From Pythium myriotylum (taxonomy: Eukaryota > Oomycota > Peronosporomycetes > Pythiales > Pythiaceae): DNA of 64,000 nt. Where the stretch lies: the NCBI GenBank assembly GCA_023091665.1, contig JALJCQ010000017.1, forward strand, positions 3,162,001-3,226,000, given 5' to 3'. The position numbers and the translations under genes are program-made. Of the stretch, positions 30,584-41,053 are shown piece by piece; the first letter of the stretch is position 1, and the number at the start of each line of letters is the position of its first letter. The notes beneath the pieces were generated by a model. It was not told where the DNA came from. It did not search any database and saw nothing but the letters and a program-made list of their open reading frames with translations.

Positions 30584-31520
30584 ATGGCCACCACGAGATC
30601 CTTGCGCTCGGCCGCCGGCGTCGTGCGCCTGCGCGCGCGGCGCTGCGCAGCTGCGGCGACTCGCTCGCTCCACGCGACGCCACGCGCGGGACTCGCGGCG
30701 GCGGCGGCCGGCGAGGCCTCGGGCCCGCCGTTCAAGAAGTTTTTCTGGCTCACGACCGGGATCATGTTCGGCGTCCCGGGCGTGCTCGGCGCGGCGTTCG
30801 TCTACAACCTCAAGACCGACGACGACTTCTACGAGCACTTTAACGACAAGTACCCGGAGCTCGTGGCCGCCATCAACGAGTACGTGCCGCTGACCGAGCC
30901 GTCCAAGTTCGCAGCGCGCGACGACGTGGGCGACGTGGCGGCGACCAGCGAGCGGCTCCAAGAGAGTGAGTGCCATCCTAGACGTTCGTTTCGATGGTCG
31001 CTTGCAATGCGCTGACCTGTCAATGGTGGGTCCTTCGACCAATTAATACGATGCTGCAGCCGTGACTGTCGTGGCCGAGCTGCGCTCGGGCCGGAAAGTC
31101 CGCTTCCAGGCTCAGGGCGCCGCGAGCCAGGCCGAGATCGAGGCGCTCGCGCTCGAGCACGCCGGCGACGCGCGCGACCGCGTGATCGCGATCGAGTTTG
31201 ACGAAGAGAGCAGCGAGCACAGCAGCGCTGGCGTGAGCATCACGGACGCGAGCGGGCCGAGCCAGACGATCACGACGGCAGCGGCGTGGCCTCCGGCGCC
31301 GCGGACGATGTGGACAGGCAAGCCCAAGCCGCTCAAGGACGTGGTGAAAGAGGCGCGGCAAGAGATCGAGGCGATCCGCGTGCAGCAGGCCGCGCTCGAA
31401 GAGTCCAAGTACGCCGGCCGCGACATCGACGAGGCTGACGAGGAGATCCGCGTGCTCGAGGAGCGCAAGACCGAGCTCAAGAAGCTGCTGCCGCGCAAGC
31501 GCTTCCTGTGGATCTTTTGA
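30584..31520 (+). CDS. probable mitochondrial inner-membrane protein, 2 exons
   Basis: Exons 30584-30965 and 31060-31520 (intron 94 bp) give 280 residues. The N-terminus (MATTRSLRSAAGVVRLRARR, then TRSLHATPRAG) is rich in Arg, Ala and Ser without acids, a typical mitochondrial presequence. A hydrophobic span follows (FFWLTTGIMFGVPGVLGAAF), then an acidic segment (DDDFYEHFNDKYPEL). The second exon holds soluble sequence ending in a charged helix and KKLLPRKRFLWIF. I do not recognise the family; the presequence plus one membrane span, then a tail with coiled-coil tendency, recalls subunits of inner-membrane assemblies. An upstream in-frame ATG at 30455 is less likely because it precedes the presequence. 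Confidence 0.78.
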
Positions 31521-33230
31521 GAGCCGGGTGCGACATGTGTCGGCGAGAGGTGTGAATGCAACCCAAAAAAAAGCTTGTCATCCATTCCTTGCTCGCTCTC
31601 TCCATCCATAAAGAATTGAAGCTTCCTTCGCTTCCTCCTTACGGTACATGGGCCTCTGAGCGACGCCGTCGGTCTCTCGCTCGCTCTCTCTCTCTCTTTC
31701 CTGTACATGATCTCGTGTCTCACGTTGGAGGCGAGAGCCGCACTGGTCCGAGACCTCGCTGGAGGAGATCTTCTTCGTCAGTTGCCGCGACCACCTCAGC
31801 AGTGCGAAACTGGGATGGCTACATTCTCTCTTCGGCAGTCAATTCATGTATCTTCACACGCAGTCAGTTGAGCAGACGGTCGTCGCGGCCAGAAAATTCG
31901 CTGTCTGTCTTGTGGACGTTTGGCGCCGGGATCCCATTGCTGAGACCGTCAAGTTGGCGAGGAAAGCGAGCGCGGGAGAGAGAGATAAAGTGTAGCCATG
32001 TGGCTCCCGCGCAATTGCGAGCTCCAAAAAAATCCCCATGCAGGCCAGTGATCGGGAAACGAGATTCCCAGGCGCGTCGCACGAGGATGTACCTGGGCAA
32101 GGCGCTCGGGGAGCCCGGTCACGCAGCTGCACGCACTGTGGCGGCGTTTGATGCGGGTCGACTCAGCGACCAGGAGGATGGGACCACGGGAGCTCCTGAC
32201 CGGGTCCTTCCATGGCCCCCCTGTACATGTACATACCCGACGGAAAAGAACCCCCACGAGACCGAGACCGAGCACGACGCCACCACGTACGTGGCCCTCC
32301 GTGCACTCGCGCCAGGCCACGCGAGCCACGCCCCGCCACGCCGCACCCTTTCGTATAATAGGTAGACTCCGGTCCCAGGGTCTCTCTCTCTCTTGGTCTC
32401 TCCATCGAGACACTCGCGACCCGTGGAATAAGAGTCGTGCGTGGCGTTTGACCGGTCGACGGATCGCGCGAGAGATCTCTGACGCGTCGCTCGCGCACGC
32501 CGCCGGCGTCTCTCGCGTGCGGCGCCGACGACAGAAACGCCCCCCGGGTCGCATGGCCAGTTCCATGGGGGGGGGCGAGCGCGAGAAGCCTCGTCCCGTG
32601 GAATCGTTCTTCGGGTTCGGTTCCGCGCCGAGAACGGTTCTGCATGTTGAAGCACTTTTCTTCCGTCTGACCACTCGTCGAAGGTTCCATGTGCCGGTTG
32701 ATGGGAAGAACAAACAGGAGAGCAAACATAAGTTTTCGTGCACGAATCTGTCAAGAAAACGGCACGAGAACAAAAAACAAAACTCCGAAAAAAAGGGTCC
32801 GCGCGCGCCCGCCGCCACCTGTTTCCACAACGGGGGACCAGCGCCGGGAGCCGGGCCACGCAGATCAAATAAAGTGAACCGAGAACAAAACCACAACGCA
32901 AAAAAGCCAAAACAAAAAAAAAAGTGGAGACGAGCCAGCCCTCCCTCCTCCAAAAAAGTGCAGTTTCACGTTCTCGTGACTCTCACGAAAAAAACCAAAA
33001 CGACGAAGACGGTTCAGCGGCAGTCAGTACGTACATCACGCGGCGCGCGCGGGTCAAGCAGGACCCAGAACCGTTCTCTCAGTACATTCCCCCCTTTTGT
33101 CCAATGCACCCCGTCCAACCTACTCGTTTAGCCTATTCCCCTGTCTCAGTACCTTCCTCTTCCCTTCGCTTCTTCGCGCCGATGCGCCCAAGATGCGCCA
33201 CCTTGGTCTCTCTCCATTCGCCGATCTGCG
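31521..33230. other. 1.7 kb intergenic region, no supported gene
   Basis: Long frames exist on both strands (32119-32910 minus, 32148-33131 plus), but their translations are Arg/Ser/Pro-rich with no domain, and they overlap each other. A-rich tracts near 32765-33000. Probably the regulatory and 5' leader region of the START/FYVE-like gene. Confidence 0.55.
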
Positions 33231-35801
33231 ATGCGCGACGCCCACGCCACTCCTGCCGCGCTGGCGGCCTCGTCGCTGCTGGAGCTCGACCTCGAGGCCT
33301 CGGACTCGACGCTGCGGCGCCACGAGGAGGCCGCGCTGCGCGTGAGCGAGCACCAGAACCCCTTCGCGGCCTCGCGCCTCCAGCCCTTCCACGCGCTCAG
33401 CGAGCAGGCCGTGGAGCGCGCGCTGCGCCAGTTCCGCGAGCGCCAGGCGCGCTGCAAGGCCCGCCAGGCGCAGGGCCTGCGCGCCGCGCAGCTCCACGCG
33501 CTCGACGACCAGTGGAAGCTCGTCAAGGAGCAGAGCGACATCCGCGTCTACCGCCACGCCGCGCGCCGCCACAAGACCACGAGCATGCTCGCGCAGGGCA
33601 TGCTGCGCGGCTCGCTCGCCGAGATCATGGACGGGCTCTACGCCGAGACCACCAAGGAGGCGCGCGTGCTCTTCCCGCTGCTCGGGAGCGCGTTCCTCGA
33701 CGTCGCCGTGCTCCACGTCGACAGCTACCGCACGGCGCAGCACCCGTTCCAGTTCGCCGGCGCGCTCTGGTTCGCGCTCGAGACGCCGAGCGGCTACGGC
33801 GTCTGCAAGGCGCGCGACTTTTTGTGCTTTGAGAAGATGGGCACGATCAAAGACCCCGAGGGCGGCGACGACCTCGGGTTCCTCACGCTGCTCTCGCTCG
33901 ACCAGAGCGAAGGCTCGAGCTCGCCGTGGCTGCGCGCGTCGCCCTCGGCCACGGCCGACTGCGTGCGCGGCTTCCTCTCGCTCACGGCCTTTTTCAAGAA
34001 GCTGCCCAACGGCCTCGTGACCATGTGCGTGCAAGGAGACTTCAACGCGCGCGGCCACCTCGCGTCGAGACTCGCCGACCACATGTTCGCCGATCTCGTC
34101 TTCGCGCTCGGCAACGCGGCCAAGTGCGGCCAGGCCAAGAGCCTCGCGATGCTGCTGCAGTCCATCAGCGCCGGCCAGCTGCCGCCCGGCGGGCTCGTCG
34201 CGAGCGCGAGCGGCAGCCACGTCTCGCACTTGCTGCCGCTGCTCTCGGAGCGCAACCGAGACCGCTGCGGCGTCTGCTGCAAGACGCTCTGGCGCGTGAT
34301 CGAGAGCCCCGAGTTCTGCCGCAGCTGCTGGACGCGCACGTGTCGCCACTGCTACGTGACCATGCCCATTTACTGCGTCGACTTCCACCGCGCCCATGAT
34401 GAAGACACGGCGGCGGCCGGCAACGGCGCGCGCCCCGGCGTCCAGAAGAAGAAGAAGCTCAAGCGCCTGCCCAAGCCGTGCAAAGAGACCTTTTGCCTCA
34501 AGTGCGTCTGCTCCGTGCTGCCCAACGGCATCAAGATGAACGCCAAGCTGCTCAAGCGCACGGCCAAGAAAAAGCGCCGCAGCAAGCGGCTCGGCGTCAA
34601 CAGCGTCGTCACGGACCCGTCGCTGCTGCGTCGCGGCGTCGGACGCACGGCGCTCAGCAACGGGCCAGCGCCCTCGGTCATCACGTCCACGACCTCGCGT
34701 GGCGGTGGCAAGCAAGTCGCGCCAGTCGCAAGACCAGGAGGAGGAGGAGGAGGAGGAGGCAGCACGAGCTCGTCCAGTCGAAGCCGCGAGCCTGGCAAGC
34801 TGTACGTGCAGATCCCCCGCCCGCACCACTACCCACACCGCGCGCGGGGCTTCCACTTTGATGACCACTCGTCCATCTCGGCGCTTTCGTCGGTCGAGTC
34901 GGAGAAACTCCAGCGCCAGCGTCTCAGTCTCACCAAGGCCGGAGCCTACAAGCCGCCGTCCATCGCTGGCACGCCGCCGTTGGCGGCCTCGATGCAGCCA
35001 ACGTCGATGCTCGAGGTGCTCGAGAACTTCCAGCTGAGCCAGATGACGACGACCATGTCGGTCGACTTCTCGGAGCACCCGAGTCTGCTCCAGTCGGACG
35101 ACGGCATGTCGTACAAGACGTACTCGTCGGCCTCGGGCGAAGGCGCGATCCACCCGGCTGGCCTGTCGACCGTGAGCCCCAAGCCCGCGCGCAAGCTGCA
35201 GCTCGTGGTCAGCCTCACGCCGCGGAAGCGTGCGCGTCGCTCGTCCACGGTGTCGTCCAAGCTCAGCTCGGTGGGCTCCCACCGCAGCAGCAAGCAAACG
35301 AACCCGACCTCGAGCCTGCTCCACTCGCCGCAGCCCAAGCGCCAGTTGTTTGACGAAGCGTACTACAACCGAGTGCTCCAGCAATACTTGGACAAGCGCC
35401 CGATCGTGTCGACCTCGTCGTCAATGAGAAGCATGGAGCAGTTCCAGTCGATTGACAAGTCGTCGGCCGAGGCCACGGCCATGGCAGCAGCAGCGGTCAA
35501 CAGTCGATTCGGCATGAGCCACGTGAACAGCGGCGGCAGCGGGCGCTTTGGACTCGCGAATGTCAGCAGCGGCGGCAGCAGGATCGGCCACGACAGCCAC
35601 AAGATGCGCGTGCTTCGCGGTCTCCAGCCGTACTCGATGACGAGCTCGTTCCTCGATCGTCCTGAGACGCCCTCTCGCCTCTCGCTCTCGTCGATGTCGT
35701 CGGTCTCGTCGGTGTCGTCCGATGCCGCTGGGACCTCGCTGGGCTTTGACCACCCGGGCCACAAGCGCCCCAAGGGCGACTGGGCCCCGGCTGCGTACTA
35801 G
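33231..35801 (+). CDS. START domain plus FYVE-like zinc finger protein
   Basis: A single exon of 856 residues. Residues about 93-320 form a START-like lipid-binding fold (DDQWKLVKEQSDIRVYRHA, LRGSLAEIMDGLYAETTKEA, DFLCFEKMG, TMCVQGDFNARGHLASRLAD). At about 343-425 there is a Cys-rich finger (RCGVCCKTLW, FCRSCWTRTCRHCYV, TFCLKCVC) resembling a degenerate FYVE finger, without a clear RRHHCR core. A basic patch (KRTAKKKRRSKRLG) and a long Ser-rich tail follow. START-FYVE-like proteins are a large group in oomycetes; lipid binding is expected, ligand unknown. The stop lies only 10 bp from that of the convergent kinase gene. Confidence 0.85.
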   Translation: MRDAHATPAALAASSLLELDLEASDSTLRRHEEAALRVSEHQNPFAASRLQPFHALSEQAVERALRQFRERQARCKARQAQGLRAAQLHALDDQWKLVKEQSDIRVYRHAARRHKTTSMLAQGMLRGSLAEIMDGLYAETTKEARVLFPLLGSAFLDVAVLHVDSYRTAQHPFQFAGALWFALETPSGYGVCKARDFLCFEKMGTIKDPEGGDDLGFLTLLSLDQSEGSSSPWLRASPSATADCVRGFLSLTAFFKKLPNGLVTMCVQGDFNARGHLASRLADHMFADLVFALGNAAKCGQAKSLAMLLQSISAGQLPPGGLVASASGSHVSHLLPLLSERNRDRCGVCCKTLWRVIESPEFCRSCWTRTCRHCYVTMPIYCVDFHRAHDEDTAAAGNGARPGVQKKKKLKRLPKPCKETFCLKCVCSVLPNGIKMNAKLLKRTAKKKRRSKRLGVNSVVTDPSLLRRGVGRTALSNGPAPSVITSTTSRGGGKQVAPVARPGGGGGGGGSTSSSSRSREPGKLYVQIPRPHHYPHRARGFHFDDHSSISALSSVESEKLQRQRLSLTKAGAYKPPSIAGTPPLAASMQPTSMLEVLENFQLSQMTTTMSVDFSEHPSLLQSDDGMSYKTYSSASGEGAIHPAGLSTVSPKPARKLQLVVSLTPRKRARRSSTVSSKLSSVGSHRSSKQTNPTSSLLHSPQPKRQLFDEAYYNRVLQQYLDKRPIVSTSSSMRSMEQFQSIDKSSAEATAMAAAAVNSRFGMSHVNSGGSGRFGLANVSSGGSRIGHDSHKMRVLRGLQPYSMTSSFLDRPETPSRLSLSSMSSVSSVSSDAAGTSLGFDHPGHKRPKGDWAPAAY

Positions 35802-35811
35802 CTGAGCTGCT

Positions 35812-37920
35812 TCACGGTGCCGAGTGGTTGCTGCCTCGACTGATGGATCGATCGCTCTGCGGTCGCGGCGGCAGCTTGGGCGGCATCATCGTGATGAGGC
35901 TGTGGCGCTGGCTGCGCGAGCTCGCCAAGCGCTCAGTCTGTCCGCGTGACAAAACGATCGGGATCGCCTTGGCATTCGCGTCGTGGGAAGACGCGAAGCG
36001 ATTCAGTTCGCGTTCATTTGCACTATGACGTTCACGTTGCACGTGCACGGCGAGGTCGCCTTCGGCCTCGGTCTCCTGGCTCCCAGTGGTCGGAGCCAGC
36101 CACTTTTGCAGCGTCTCGACAATTTCGTCGAAGGTCGGGCGTTGGTCCGGGTCGGCGTCCCAGCACTGCTTAATGAGCTGCTCGAGTCCGAGCGGCGCCG
36201 GCTTGGAAAAGTCGTTCGGCCGCAGCCCTTCGTTCGCGACCTGGAGCGGCACCTGGAACGGGTTGATGCTCTCGTACGGATCTCTTCTCTCGACGAGCTC
36301 CCACAACACGATCGCGTAGCTGTACACGTCGGCCTTTTCGTCGTACGGTTCGTGGCGAATGACTTCGGGGGCGGCCCAGAACGGCGTCCCGACAAAGGTG
36401 TACTGCTGCTCGCCCGGCGCGCGCGTCTTGAACCGCGAGAGCCCAAAGTCGGCGACCTTGACGACGAGGTTCTCGGACACGAGGCAGTTTTTCGACTTGA
36501 GATCGCGCTGCAGCACGGTGCAAGCATGGATGTGGCGCATGCCGTCGGCGATGTCGAGCGCGCTCGTGAGCACCATTTGGTTGGGGAAGAAGTTGGCCTC
36601 GTCGCGCAAGTACTCGTAGAGCGAGCCGTTGGACATGTACTCCATGACGAGCACGTAGCACGTGGGCGTGAGGCTCGCGCCGATGAGCTTGACGATGTTG
36701 GGGTGCTTGAGCGCGTTCATGACCCAGATCTCGCGGCGAAAGTTCTTGACAGCCTCCTCGAGTTTGTCGATCACGCCCTCACGCGGCATGAGCAGCTTGA
36801 CGCCGACCTTGGTGTCTCGCCAGATCGCTGCGTACACTTCACTGAGCGGTCCGAACGCGAGCCGCTTGACCAGCGTGATCTCTGTGAGCTTGACCTCGTA
36901 CACTGACGCCTCGTTCCCGTCGCTCACCTCGAACCGGATCTGTGCCTCGCGACCGATACTCAGGCGCCGCTTATCGCGCAGCTCGACCGAGCCGCGCCGC
37001 TCTTTCTTCTTGCGATGTTCGGGTGACAATGCCGCGAGCTTCTCGCGCTTGCTGTAACTCGGCATGTCGAACGTCGTCGCCGATCGTTCGCGATGCGTTC
37101 GCTTCTCGTTCGGGTGGGCCGTGGGCTTGATGGCGCGAATGAAGCTCGGATAGAACCTAGCTGCGATCAGCTGCCGGAACGACGCGGACCGCTCGAGCTG
37201 TCTCGGGCCTGACTGGGTTTTGCTGGTGTCGCGAGCCTTGCTCGCTTGCTCGACCTCGACAGAAGACACGGTGAGAGAGCCTCGGCGCGAGCTCGAGCTC
37301 GCCAGCGGCAACGGGTTGCTGCGTTTGCGGATCGGGATCCTGTCATTCGGTTCTTTCGTGCCGACGCTGTGGCTGTGTCGCCGTTCGAGGGCTTCGCGGT
37401 CGGATGGCTGGTCTTGTTGCGAGGACTTGGAGTCGCGGCGTCTCGAGAAGGAGCCGAGGCGGTCGATGAAGCTCTGCGTGCGGCTGGGGCGTCGCGGCTC
37501 GCTCGTGCGCGCGTCTTTGTCTTTTGTGGCAAAGTCGACGCGCGAGATGCGCTGGGTCTGGCGCATGAACTCGGAGGCCTGCTTGAGCGAATTTTTGTGG
37601 CTCGTGATGTGGGCCTCGTCGGCGTCTTTTTGGATCACGGCGAGGGGCATGGGCGCGGTCTTGCTGCTCCCCGAACCGCTTTTCGAGAAGAAGGCGAAGA
37701 ACCGGGGCCCTCGGGAAGACGAGGCCGAGCGAGAAGGCGCAAGCGAAGTCCAGAGGCGTCGAGAGGAGCCGTCGGAATGCCTTCTCGGCGCCAGGCAGCA
37801 GGCCGCCACGAAGAAGAGCGAGGCCGCGAGGCAGAGGAAGAGCTGGAGCCAGGCGTCGACGAGCACGCACGAGCTCTTGGCCTCGCAGTAGGCGAGTGAG
37901 AACCAGCGCCACGTGCCCAT
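35812..37920 (-). CDS. membrane-anchored TKL-type protein kinase
   Basis: 702 residues from Met at 37920 (an in-frame ATG at 38010 would add 30). Residues about 20-44 are a hydrophobic span (LQLFLCLAASLFFVAACCLA), then a long basic, Ser-rich linker. The kinase domain is about 345-615: a degenerate Gly loop (LAFGPLSEVYAAIW), ATP-site Lys in VGVKLL, HPNIVKLIGA, MEYMSNGSLYEYL, VLQRDLKSKNCL with Gln for the His of HRD, ADFGLSRF, TPFWAAPEV, DVYSYAIVLWEL and QCWDADPDQRPTFDEI, the tyrosine-kinase-like signature. With no extracellular region it is a short-tailed membrane kinase rather than a classic receptor. The 3' end nearly abuts the START/FYVE-like gene. Confidence 0.87.
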   Translation of the reverse strand: MGTWRWFSLAYCEAKSSCVLVDAWLQLFLCLAASLFFVAACCLAPRRHSDGSSRRLWTSLAPSRSASSSRGPRFFAFFSKSGSGSSKTAPMPLAVIQKDADEAHITSHKNSLKQASEFMRQTQRISRVDFATKDKDARTSEPRRPSRTQSFIDRLGSFSRRRDSKSSQQDQPSDREALERRHSHSVGTKEPNDRIPIRKRSNPLPLASSSSRRGSLTVSSVEVEQASKARDTSKTQSGPRQLERSASFRQLIAARFYPSFIRAIKPTAHPNEKRTHRERSATTFDMPSYSKREKLAALSPEHRKKKERRGSVELRDKRRLSIGREAQIRFEVSDGNEASVYEVKLTEITLVKRLAFGPLSEVYAAIWRDTKVGVKLLMPREGVIDKLEEAVKNFRREIWVMNALKHPNIVKLIGASLTPTCYVLVMEYMSNGSLYEYLRDEANFFPNQMVLTSALDIADGMRHIHACTVLQRDLKSKNCLVSENLVVKVADFGLSRFKTRAPGEQQYTFVGTPFWAAPEVIRHEPYDEKADVYSYAIVLWELVERRDPYESINPFQVPLQVANEGLRPNDFSKPAPLGLEQLIKQCWDADPDQRPTFDEIVETLQKWLAPTTGSQETEAEGDLAVHVQRERHSANERELNRFASSHDANAKAIPIVLSRGQTERLASSRSQRHSLITMMPPKLPPRPQSDRSISRGSNHSAP

Positions 37921-38302
37921 CGAGGCCCGCGGGAGAGGAGAGGACTGGGCATCAACTGGATGGGCCCACGAGTGAATCGCTGACGCCCACGGCGTGTGTC
38001 TGATGACCAAGCGAGGAAGTAGGACTGCACTAAATATACATTTACGACCGAGGCCCTTTGGCGCACGAGGGTTGGACTTTGTTTAGATTGTCAAGCTGCC
38101 TCAACTCAGCAGCGTCAAGGGGATACGTGAGACCTTGAACACGGTCTCAGCATGTCGTCAAGCCGCGTTGGAAAAGCTCGGTGGAGAGATCAATCGAAAG
38201 AGGGGCCATTTGTTTATAGTTTACGTGCAGATCTCGATGGGAGTGGGGGCGCCTCTCGTGGGGGTGTGGGGGGGATACGTTCGTGGGGGGTTTCTTCTCT
38301 CT

Positions 38303-38899
38303 CTATGGGAGCTTCTTCTCCATGATCGGGTTGCCCGACGGATCGATGCCGTGGATCTCAATGTGCTGAACCTATGAGAAAGATCAAAGCAGACGAGCCC
38401 ACGAGTTAGCGAGTCAGCGCCAGGTGGGAAGAGAGAGAGAGAGGAGAAAATTTCGTTCTCGCCGTACCTTGGGCATGCCCCAGGACGTGGTCGAGTAGAC
38501 AAAGACGCGCTCGAGGATGCAGTTGTCGACGCCGTTGATCGTGCCGACGCCCACGACCTTGCCGTCCACGATCTTGATCGTGATCACGCGGTCCTTGAGC
38601 GACGTGAGCGTGACTTCGTACTCGCCCGGGTTCGCGCCGGGCTTGACCGCGGCGCCGTAGGCGCTGTTGCGCTCGATGAGGTTGAGCTCCTCGCGCGGGT
38701 GGCCGTCCTGCTCGAACATGATCCAGAAGACATCGAGCGGGTTCGCCGGGTCGATCGTGCCGTCGGCCTGGAGCTTGACGGCGTAGACCACGACGTTCTT
38801 GTTCTTGTTGCGGTAGACGGCGAAGGCCACGTTCGGGTCGTGCTTCTCGCGCAGCAGCGGCACCGGGTTGTTCTCAACCTTGGAGAAATCGAGCGACAT
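38303..38899 (-). CDS. DUF4833 family protein, 2 exons
   Basis: Exons 38468-38899 and 38303-38371 (intron 96 bp, GTACGG...ATAG) give 166 residues. After MSLDFSKVENNPVPLLREKH come AVYRNKNKNVVVYAVKL, NPLDVFWIMFEQDGHPREEL, IERNSAYGAAV and the spliced end VQHIEIHGIDPSGNPIMEKK. This matches the conserved pattern of DUF4833 (NANxVVYxxxL, PVxVxWIM, LxxIERxxAYG, LERIFV). The family occurs in bacteria and scattered eukaryotes; its biochemical role is unknown. No signal or membrane segment. Upstream in-frame ATG codons add only low-complexity Ser/Leu sequence, so I start at 38899. Confidence 0.82.
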
Positions 38900-41053
38900 G
38901 GTCGTGGGCGTGGTCGAGTGGGGGGCAAGGTGCCGAAGAGAAAATGGCGGAGAGGGAAAGCTCGCGAGAGAGAGAGAGAGAGAGATGCGACAGCCCAAGG
39001 CGAGGCGAGGCGAGGCGAGCGGTTATGCCTCGCGTCACGACGACGCTACAGTCTCACATACGCGGCAACTTCTCAGCCAACTTCACGTTGGTAAAATGGC
39101 GTTTTTACGAGGAGCGTCATCGTAAAAAGGAAGTTGACAGGGGTAAACGGGGTTAGGAGAATGTTGGAGGGTTTTAATAGGAAGAGAGAGGTAGAGGGAT
39201 TTAATAGAAGAGAGAGGTGGGGAGGCCCAAGTTGGCCTTGGGGTCATGGAGACTTGAACCGCTTCAAGAGGTGTGTGGAGCGGCTAAAAAGTTGGTCGGA
39301 GGGGAGCTCCAACCACGATCTTGTCGTCAGGAAAGAGGAAACCAGATAAATAGATTTCCGTTTTGGAAAAAGGTCCATCCGGACCCGGGGGTTTAGTCGG
39401 TCTTGCTGGAAGCATCGCCAGTGCGTGCTTCCAGTCCATTTGCGCAGTGCCGCTTCTATAGTCGTCCTCGACTTTCTATACAAGCAATACCGAGAAGTTG
39501 GATGCACCCCTACTTGAGTTTGAATCGTTTCTCCAAAGCGAGGCTCACCAGCGTCGCCACTGATGTTTTCCGAGTCGATTGGTAGACATTTCACCCGAGA
39601 GATGTAAGGTTCTTCGAGTTGGCGAGTGGTCTCCTCAGTGAGCGCGTCACAACCACATCAACTTGAGGTGATTTCGAATTCTTGCACTTGAGCTCCAAGT
39701 GCGTGAATCTGATGAATTGGAGGCTGAGGCATTCCGCTCTTCGGAAACAGCCCGGGCTGCAAAATTCTCGCCATCTCTCTGCATCGCTCATCACCTCAAT
39801 CCCCTCATGAAATTTCCCCCCTTGTCCAGTTGGAGCACAGTGGAGTTCTCGTCTGAAAAGCTACGTATGGCATCGCCTATCTTGGCTGAGAAAAGGCACA
39901 GTTCATCACGTCGCACTTGATTCTGTTTGGCTTCTGCTCCTTCTTAATCACCTTCATCAAACATCCAGCCGGCTTGCCTCACTCCGATAGACACAGAAAA
40001 TGCACTTCGGGCCGCTCCAACGACCGCACAAGAGAGCTTCGCCCTCGTTCCTCTCCATGGTGCTATCTTCCACCTTCCTCGCTCAATTCTTTGTGTGACA
40101 ATTGATTATTTTGCTGCGACAATCAAAATTTGAAATTGGGAAATTGACAAATTCCAATTGAATTTTGTGAATTGCACCACGACCCGAAAAGAGAGACTAA
40201 GATCTGAGAAGAAGGCAGCCAAGTCGGGGCCAACCCACGAATCTGGAAGCCAGCAGGTCTCTCTCTCTCACCACTGCTCCTCCTCTGCTCCCAAGCTCCT
40301 CCTGACTGAGTCGTTGAAGGTGCGACCGCCTCGCAAGCTGCTTTGGATGAGCCACTCACGCACTTTGTGGCTGCGGACGACTGGCATCACGGAGTGAAAG
40401 CTGTCATGGCTCACGGCTCGGTTGTTGAGTACTTACTGACGTCGACTGTGCTCGGCGTGGCTGTGACGACGGCGAAGTGAAAGAAAAAGATCGGCCCTTT
40501 CGCTGGCAGCCGTGGTATCCCGACGACGCCGCGAGCATTAGCCGACGGGCTCGCTTGGGGTGGGCGCTGGCTTGGCTTCATGCATCAACGCGTCGAGCGT
40601 CGCACGTCAGCGTGTGAGATGCCAGAGAATCCAGACCGTCAACCCACACCAGGACGGTGGAAATTCCACTCTCCTCGTCGCAAGTCGGTGCCCGTGAACC
40701 CAATCCAACTGCGAAAATGAGTAATCCGTCAAAGCTTCCACTCTTCGCGTTGTCGGTCCGGCTCGTTCTCTCCTTTGAAACCCAGTACCCGGCCTATCCC
40801 CATGTAGCTGATCGAACGGACGAAGATCACTACAACCATCACCATCTTTTCAAAACAAGGTAGATCACTTCTCCGCCGGCAACCAGCTGGCGCGGAGCTC
40901 CGTATCACCTACTTTTGTGAAATTCCCGGGTCCATCTCACCGCCAGGGTCTCTGCTCTTCCGTGACAGTGCGCGAGGCCGTTTTTGGTCGCCTTGCCCAA
41001 ATTATCCATCTTGCCGCCAACGAGGCAAGTCGCTTCTCTTCCTCTCTCGCCTC
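38900..41053. other. 2.15 kb intergenic region, no supported gene
   Basis: A GA microsatellite at 38963-38986 and a short direct repeat around 39178-39220 (two GAAGAGAGAGGT units in TTTAATA context). AT-rich 40100-40175 with several AATTG/CAATT words. Short frames only, none with domains. Probably promoter sequence plus decayed repeats. Confidence 0.5.

Noticed and set aside
32148..33131. 327-codon plus-strand frame in the 31.5-33.2 kb gap
   Set aside because: Arg/Ser/Lys-rich, overlaps an equally long antisense frame, no domain and no codon bias.
33120..35384. 754-codon minus-strand frame
   Set aside because: Antisense of the START/FYVE-like gene, low-complexity Arg/Ala/Glu; an artefact of GC-rich third positions.
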